Source: JAXMCK01 sp046349395
GTDB taxonomy: Bacteria; Pseudomonadota; Alphaproteobacteria; Geminicoccales; Geminicoccaceae
NCBI GenBank assembly: GCA_046349395.1
Contig: JAXMCK010000003.1
Span: forward strand, 124,001 to 188,000
Length of the DNA: 64,000 nucleotides
Reading direction: 5' to 3'
Position numbers and translations under genes: made by a program. A model generated the notes under the pieces. That model was given only the letters and a program-made list of their open reading frames with translations, was not told the origin of the DNA and did not search any database. This document shows positions 59,478 to 64,000 of this stretch, piece after piece (the stretch's first letter is position 1; each line of letters opens with the position of its first letter).

Positions 59478-60728
59478 TTATGGAATCGAAGCCGCTGCCG
59501 TCTGTCCGGAACGGATCGCGCCCTCGATCGTGGCCGGCAATCCTGTTGCGGTCCAGTCACCTGCGAGCAACACATTGCGCACAAACGACTTTGGGCCGGG
59601 GCGTTTGGCCACCTCGGCGGGCGTCTGGGCGAAGGTGGCGCGCTTCTCCTTGATGATCCGGTACGGCGGCAGCGGTTCGGCTGCAATGTCGAGCGCCTTC
59701 GCGACATCGGCCCAGAGACGTGTCGCTAGGTCCTCGGCCGGCGCGTCCACCAGCGTGTCGGCCGCACTCACGGTGACGCTGACGAGGGGACCGCGGCGCA
59801 CGAGCCACTGGGCATCGGCGCCGATCAGACCCAGCAGCTCGGGCTCGTCCGAGGGGTCGCCACCTAATGCTGCGACGCGGTAGTGCGCGTTCACGATCGA
59901 CCGGCTGGCGGTCGGAGCGGTGAGGCCGGGCAGCAGAGCCATCGCCTGCGTGGGCGGCAGGGCCAGAACGACGGTGTCGCCCTCGGCCAGTTCGACGGGA
60001 GCCTCGGCGAAGTCGAGCCGGGCGGCGGCGCCGTCCTGAAGATCGATGCCGCGCAGCCGACGGCGCAAGTGAATCTCGGCACCGGCCGCTTCCAGGTACC
60101 GTAGGGCGGGGGTGACGAAGGTGGCATCGAGGCAGCGCCGGGCGAGTAAAGGCCGGCTGGCGTCGCCGCCGGCGACGAAGGTCTCGCGGACGACGGTCCA
60201 GAGCAGGCGGGCCGAGGCCTCCGCGGGAGCGGTGTTGAGGACGGCGGTGGCGAGCGGGTCCCAGAAGCGCTGCCAGAGCGGGCCGGCCGGGGCGATCGCC
60301 TCCGTGACGGTCGTGCTCTCGGCGGCTTTGGCTAGGCGCCACCCCTGCAGGTAGTGGCTGGGTGCCGTACCGGGCACCCGGCGGCTGCGGGCCAGGAGCC
60401 ACCAGGGAAAGGGGCCGGGGTTCGGGCGCAGGGTCCAGCGCTCGCCGGTGCCGAGGTCGACGAAGGGGAACTCGGTCTGGCGCGGGCCGGCCAGTTCGGC
60501 GCGGGCGCCGATTCGATCGAGGTAGGAGAGAGCCGCGCGGTTGGCGGTGAGCAGGAAGTGGTTGCCGTTGTCGATTCTGCAGCCGAGGTCGCGGTCGTCA
60601 AGTGAGCGGCAGCGTCCGCCGGCCTGCCCCGCTGCTTCGTAGAGGACGATCCGGTGCGGCCGGGCGGCGAGGGCGACGGCGCAGGCGAGGCCGGCCAGCC
60701 CCGCGCCGACGATGTGGACGGTCGCCAT
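59478..60728 (-). CDS. hpnE: hydroxysqualene dehydroxylase HpnE
   Basis: FAD-dependent amine-oxidase-fold enzyme that reduces hydroxysqualene to squalene, last step of the HpnC-HpnD-HpnE bypass that replaces squalene synthase. 416 aa; dinucleotide motif HIVGAGLAGLACAVALA, then EAAGQAGGRCRSL; C-terminal FAD segment RNVLLAGDWTATGLPATIEGAI. Its ATG (60728) overlaps the hpnD stop by 1 nt (TGATG), so the two are translationally coupled. Confidence 0.95.
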   Translation of the reverse strand: MATVHIVGAGLAGLACAVALAARPHRIVLYEAAGQAGGRCRSLDDRDLGCRIDNGNHFLLTANRAALSYLDRIGARAELAGPRQTEFPFVDLGTGERWTLRPNPGPFPWWLLARSRRVPGTAPSHYLQGWRLAKAAESTTVTEAIAPAGPLWQRFWDPLATAVLNTAPAEASARLLWTVVRETFVAGGDASRPLLARRCLDATFVTPALRYLEAAGAEIHLRRRLRGIDLQDGAAARLDFAEAPVELAEGDTVVLALPPTQAMALLPGLTAPTASRSIVNAHYRVAALGGDPSDEPELLGLIGADAQWLVRRGPLVSVTVSAADTLVDAPAEDLATRLWADVAKALDIAAEPLPPYRIIKEKRATFAQTPAEVAKRPGPKSFVRNVLLAGDWTATGLPATIEGAIRSGQTAAASIP

Positions 60729-61573
60729 CAGCGCTGCAGCAGGCTGTGCCGCAGGGCGATCCAGGCGCGCTCACGGCCCGAGACGCGGATCGGCTCGCGA
60801 AGACGGTGGAAGCCGCGCTCTCGCAGGCGGGCCAGGGTCTGCTCGTAGACCTTCATCATCAGCACGGCGGGGCGCAGCGCTCGGGCATCGGGACCACGGC
60901 GGAGACGCTCCGCGTCGGCGAAACGGGCCGCGGCCAGCTCTGCCAAAGCTGCGCACACGTCAGGGAAGCGGGGGTGGGCCAATACGGCTTCCGGGTCGCG
61001 GGTGGCGATGCCGGCCTGATCGAGCAATTCGTGGGGCACGTAGAGGCGGCCGCGCTGCGCGTCCTCGTCGAGGTCGCGCAGGATGTTGGTGAGCTGCAGG
61101 GCCTCGCCGGTGGCGACGGCGAACTCGGGCGAGCTGGCGCTGTGGGCACCGAAGATGCGGATCGAGAGCAGGCCGACCGCCCCCGCGACGCGGCGGCAGT
61201 AGAGGCGCAGGGTGGCGAGATCGGGGGCCTGGACCGCCTCGGTGGCGTCCATCTCCATACCATCGACCAGGGCCTCGAACTCGGCGCGCGGCAGGTCGAA
61301 GGCCCTGACCGGCTCCAGAAGGGCCATCGTGGTCGGGCGGGTCGGCCGGCCGGCATAGAGGGCCCCGATCTCGTTACGCCAGGCGGCGAGCTCCCGCAGC
61401 TTCGTCGGCAGGCTGCCCGGCTCGTCGGCGACGTCGTCGACCTCGCGGCAGAACGCGTAGACCGCGTACATGCCCTGCCGACGGGCGCGCGGCAGGAGGC
61501 GCATGGCCCAGTAGAAGGACGTGCCGGAGCGACGGACCACCTGCTCGACATGCTCGATCGCGGCGGCACTCAA
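60728..61573 (-). CDS. hpnD: presqualene diphosphate synthase HpnD
   Basis: Trans-isoprenyl synthase joining two farnesyl diphosphates to presqualene diphosphate; 281 aa. Both Asp-rich motifs are intact: FCREVDDVADE (first) and LTNILRDLDEDAQRGRLYVP (second). TTG 61573 (codes for MSAAAIEHVEQVV) is taken as start; it overlaps the hpnC stop by 4 nt in TTGA. The longer open frame to 62083 overlaps hpnC in another phase and is not credible. Confidence 0.95.
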   Translation of the reverse strand: MSAAAIEHVEQVVRRSGTSFYWAMRLLPRARRQGMYAVYAFCREVDDVADEPGSLPTKLRELAAWRNEIGALYAGRPTRPTTMALLEPVRAFDLPRAEFEALVDGMEMDATEAVQAPDLATLRLYCRRVAGAVGLLSIRIFGAHSASSPEFAVATGEALQLTNILRDLDEDAQRGRLYVPHELLDQAGIATRDPEAVLAHPRFPDVCAALAELAAARFADAERLRRGPDARALRPAVLMMKVYEQTLARLRERGFHRLREPIRVSGRERAWIALRHSLLQR

Positions 61574-62448
61574 CGGGCACCCTCCAGGGCCGGTGTCAGG
61601 CCGAGGCGGGGGAGCAGCGCGTGGCGGAGCGAGCCGCTCAGCGCGGCGTGCAGGAAGCCGGGCTTCGACAGCTGGACCCGCTCCGCGATCGGGTCGCCCT
61701 TGCGAAGGGCGCGCTCCAGATGCTCGGCGACGCCGACGATGACGGCGGATTCGAGGGCCAGACGTGTGCTCCTGAGCCGGGCGGCGAGCGGCCGGGCCCG
61801 GTCGATGAGCCTGGCCGTGCGGTCGAGGCAGAGGTCGAGGACGCGGCGCAGGCCGGGCGTGCTGGCAGGTGCCGTCAGGTCGGCAACCGAGCTGCCCTCG
61901 GCTTCCAGCCAGTCCTGGGGCAGATAGACCCGATCGAGGTCGCGGTAGTCGGCGGCACAGTCCTGCAGGTGGTTCAGGACCTGCAGCGCGTCGCAGAGCG
62001 CGTCGGAGGCCGTCCAGATGGCGCGGTCCTCGCCATGCAGGTCGAGGAGGTAGCGGCCGACGGGCGACGCGGAGCGCGCGCAATAGCCCATCAGCTCGCC
62101 CCAGTCGGCGTAGCGCCGCTTGGTGGCGTCCTGGCGGAAGGCGTCGAGGAGATCGTGGCAGTGGCGGCGGTCGACATCTGTCGCCGCGAGGCTCGCCCGC
62201 ATGCGCACCGCTTTGGCGACGGCCTCGTCGTCGCGCCTGCCGTCGAGGCCGGCGGCCAGCGCGTCGAGGCGGGCGACCTTGTCCTCGGGTGCCAGGGCCG
62301 GGTTGTCGGCGATGTCGTCGGCGGCACGGGCGAAGGCGTAGAAGACCGCGATATGCGGCCGCAGCGGGGCCGCGATCAGCCAGGAGCCGACGGGGAAGTT
62401 CTCCTCGCCCGCGCCCTTGCCCGAGGCGGCTTCGACCGCGTCCGTCAC
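61570..62448 (-). CDS. hpnC: hydroxysqualene synthase HpnC
   Basis: Squalene/phytoene-synthase-fold protein that converts presqualene diphosphate to hydroxysqualene; 292 aa. Asp motifs are FARAADDIADNPA and NHLQDCAADYRDLDRVYLP; the latter differs from HpnD, as is normal for HpnC. GTG 62448 is the start: it overlaps the stop of the glycosyltransferase gene (GTGA, 4 nt) and gives EENFPVGSWL at the usual position. Confidence 0.95.
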   Translation of the reverse strand: MTDAVEAASGKGAGEENFPVGSWLIAAPLRPHIAVFYAFARAADDIADNPALAPEDKVARLDALAAGLDGRRDDEAVAKAVRMRASLAATDVDRRHCHDLLDAFRQDATKRRYADWGELMGYCARSASPVGRYLLDLHGEDRAIWTASDALCDALQVLNHLQDCAADYRDLDRVYLPQDWLEAEGSSVADLTAPASTPGLRRVLDLCLDRTARLIDRARPLAARLRSTRLALESAVIVGVAEHLERALRKGDPIAERVQLSKPGFLHAALSGSLRHALLPRLGLTPALEGAR

Positions 62449-63593
62449 GAGGCCTCGCCCGGGGCGGCGTAGACGCGGCCCTTCCAGCCGCCGCCGCGGC
62501 CCTGGAGGTGGCGGCGGGCGGAGTCGAGGGTCATGCCCGTATAGAGGAGGGCAGCGGCGGGCAGTGTCAGGGCCATGGCCGGAGGTTGGCCGTAGAGTCG
62601 CACCGTCGGCAAGTAGGCGAACGCCATGACGAGCCATGCCACGAGACCGGCGAGGGCGGCCGTGGCACTACCGGTCCACAGCCACGCGAGCAGCGCCAGC
62701 GGCGGGACGAGATAGAGCAGGATCATGCCTATCACGGTGCCCGCGAGCAGCAGGGGCGAATAGCGCAGCTGCGTGTAGGCGGTGCGGGCCACCATGTCCC
62801 AGATCGGCCGCAGGCCGACATAGGGCCGGATGCTGCGGACGTCTCGGGTGAGGCCGAGCCACAAGCGGCCGCCGTCGTTCTTGACGAGGCGGGCGAGGGC
62901 GCAGTCGTCGATCAACTCCCCCCGGATCGGGGCGAAACCGCCCAGGGACTCGAAGCGGTCGCGGCGCAGCAGCACGCAGCCGCCGGCAGCGGCGGCGACG
63001 GGCGAGGCCGGGTCGGCGGCCAGACGGAACGGGTAGAGCTTCTGGAAGAAGAAGACGAAGGCCGGGATGAGGAGGCGCTCCCAGAACCTGCCGCAGTGGA
63101 GGAGCGCCATGAGGGAGACGAGATCGAGGCGGTTGGTCTCGCCCATGGCGACGAGGCGGCGAATAGAGGCCGGGTCGTGCTCGATGTCGGCGTCGGTCAG
63201 AAGAATCCAGGAGGCGTCGGGGGCGACCTCGCGGGCGGCGTCGAGACCGGCCTGCTGGGCCGCGAGCTTGCCGGTCCAGCCCGGCCGGAGTGGCGGTGCC
63301 TGCACGATCTCGAGTCGATGCCGCCCGGTGACGCGGCGGGCGATCTCGGCTGTACCGTCGCGGCTGTGGTCGTCGACAAGGATCACCGTCAGCCGGCCCC
63401 CATAGTCCTGGCGCAGCAGCGAGCCGATCGTGCGCTGGACGACGTCGGCCTCGTCGCGGGCCGGGACGATGGCGACGACCTCCGGCCAGGATCGAAGGGG
63501 CGGAAGGTCCGGCAGGAAGGCGCCGGGGCGCAGGCGGACGAGGGCCAGACCGATCCAGGCGGCCAGCGCCGCGAAAGCCGTGATGGCCAGCAC
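62445..63593 (-). CDS. hpnB: hopene-associated glycosyltransferase HpnB
   Basis: Family 2 glycosyltransferase of 382 aa found in hopanoid clusters; its exact sugar transfer is not established. GT2 motifs: VVAIVPARDEADVV, VDDHSRDGT and TDADIEHD; the acceptor-side GELIDDCALARLVK follows. A membrane helix lies at the N-terminus and two to three near the C-terminus (PLLLAGTVIGMILLYLVPPL). GTG 63593 lies 2 bp after the hpnM stop; the 3' end overlaps hpnC by 4 nt. Confidence 0.93.
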   Translation of the reverse strand: MLAITAFAALAAWIGLALVRLRPGAFLPDLPPLRSWPEVVAIVPARDEADVVQRTIGSLLRQDYGGRLTVILVDDHSRDGTAEIARRVTGRHRLEIVQAPPLRPGWTGKLAAQQAGLDAAREVAPDASWILLTDADIEHDPASIRRLVAMGETNRLDLVSLMALLHCGRFWERLLIPAFVFFFQKLYPFRLAADPASPVAAAAGGCVLLRRDRFESLGGFAPIRGELIDDCALARLVKNDGGRLWLGLTRDVRSIRPYVGLRPIWDMVARTAYTQLRYSPLLLAGTVIGMILLYLVPPLALLAWLWTGSATAALAGLVAWLVMAFAYLPTVRLYGQPPAMALTLPAAALLYTGMTLDSARRHLQGRGGGWKGRVYAAPGEAS

Positions 63594-63595
63594 CG

Positions 63596-64000
63596 TCAGC
63601 CCTGGCGCATCTGCTGGACGCGCTGGGCCAGCCGGTCCAGCAGCTCCGGCAGGCCGTCGTTCTTCAGGATGGCGCCGAACTCGGCGCGCTGCTTGGCGAG
63701 TTCGCTGAACTTGCCGTCGAGCAGCACGTCGACGATCCGCCAGCTGTCGCCGGTGGGGGACAGGACGTAGTCGAGCGGGACGGGACTGTCGTTCGGGCGG
63801 ACGATGCGCGTCTTGACGACGGTCGTGTCCCGGGGGCCGGGGCCTTCACCCAGCGTCTCGAAGCGCTCGCCGGAGAAGCCGTCGAAGCGGGAGGCGTAGG
63901 TGGCGATGCTCATCTCGGCGACGGCGTCGGTCAGCTGCTGGCGCTGCATGTCGCTCCAGCGGGCCCAGAAGGGGCCGGCACTGATCCGGGCGACGAACGC
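63596..64000 (-). CDS. hpnM: hopanoid-associated MlaC/Ttg2D-like protein HpnM (partial, runs off right edge)
   Basis: C-terminal 134 codons of a periplasmic lipid-binding protein of the MlaC/Ttg2D (toluene-tolerance) family, called HpnM in hopanoid clusters, thought to help move hopanoids toward the outer membrane. Family features: WARWSDMQRQQLTDAVAEMS, YASRFDGFSGERFE, and WRIVDVLLDGKFSELAKQRAEF near the end. The N-terminus with the signal peptide is outside the window. Directly upstream of hpnB in the same operon. Confidence 0.88.
   Translation of the reverse strand, partial: AFVARISAGPFWARWSDMQRQQLTDAVAEMSIATYASRFDGFSGERFETLGEGPGPRDTTVVKTRIVRPNDSPVPLDYVLSPTGDSWRIVDVLLDGKFSELAKQRAEFGAILKNDGLPELLDRLAQRVQQMRQG

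Overview
The window is 64 kb of very GC-rich, densely packed chromosome with overlapping stop/start codons and frequent GTG/TTG starts. The gene complement (fused NarK with a NarR-like regulator, three-subunit proton-translocating transhydrogenase, COQ9, HpnB-H hopanoid genes, DUF1028 and XRE proteins) suggests an alphaproteobacterium, probably Rhodospirillales-like, able to respire nitrate. I see no rRNA, tRNA, insertion sequence, prophage or CRISPR array.

Layout. 1-8.8 kb: narK-narG-narH (cut by the left edge) with a divergent Crp/Fnr regulator and two FNR-type boxes between them. 8.8-11.7 kb: beta-keto acid cleavage enzyme, Tat-tagged SDR, Cys-rich copper-storage-like protein, AhpD-like protein. 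11.7-24.9 kb (minus strand): a nearly uninterrupted run of GltD-like Fe-S flavoprotein, pyruvate:ferredoxin oxidoreductase (nifJ), dihydroorotate-dehydrogenase-like protein and a complete sugar-type ABC importer. In the importer one permease is fused to a cytoplasmic SMP-30-like propeller, and a second, free propeller follows. 25.6-29.6 kb: an NtrB/NtrC-like two-component pair facing a small exported two-repeat protein. That protein has a near-consensus sigma-54 promoter and a tandem palindromic upstream activating region, so a whole regulator-to-target circuit can be read directly from the DNA. 29.6-34.7 kb: COQ9, peptide deformylase, rpsU, DUF29, pntAA-pntAB-pntB.

34.9-47.6 kb: amine and amide metabolism: a TMADH-like flavoprotein, DUF1028, copper amine oxidase, anion transporter, amidase and acetylpolyamine amidohydrolase. 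A DUF433/DUF5615 toxin-antitoxin pair sits between the flavoprotein and DUF1028 genes, flanked by a 41-bp near-direct repeat of the flavoprotein gene's 3' end, which looks like an insertion scar. 45-50.7 kb: an XRE regulator, two membrane or lipoprotein genes of unknown function, and two copies of one palindromic operator. 48-52.7 kb: glmM, DUF423, asparaginase, rnhB. 52.7-64 kb: isoprenoid and hopanoid synthesis (dxs, ispA, hpnH, hpnG, shc, hpnE, hpnD, hpnC, hpnB, hpnM; the last is cut by the right edge).

How it works together. NarR/FNR boxes switch on nitrate uptake and respiration under low oxygen. PFOR and its GltD-like partner would add ferredoxin-linked pyruvate metabolism. Dxs and IspA supply farnesyl diphosphate, HpnCDE make squalene, the cyclase makes hopene, and HpnH/HpnG begin C35 side-chain addition. 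The most interesting unexplained items are the sigma-54 circuit, the permease-propeller fusion, the repeat-flanked toxin-antitoxin cassette and the shared XRE operator.
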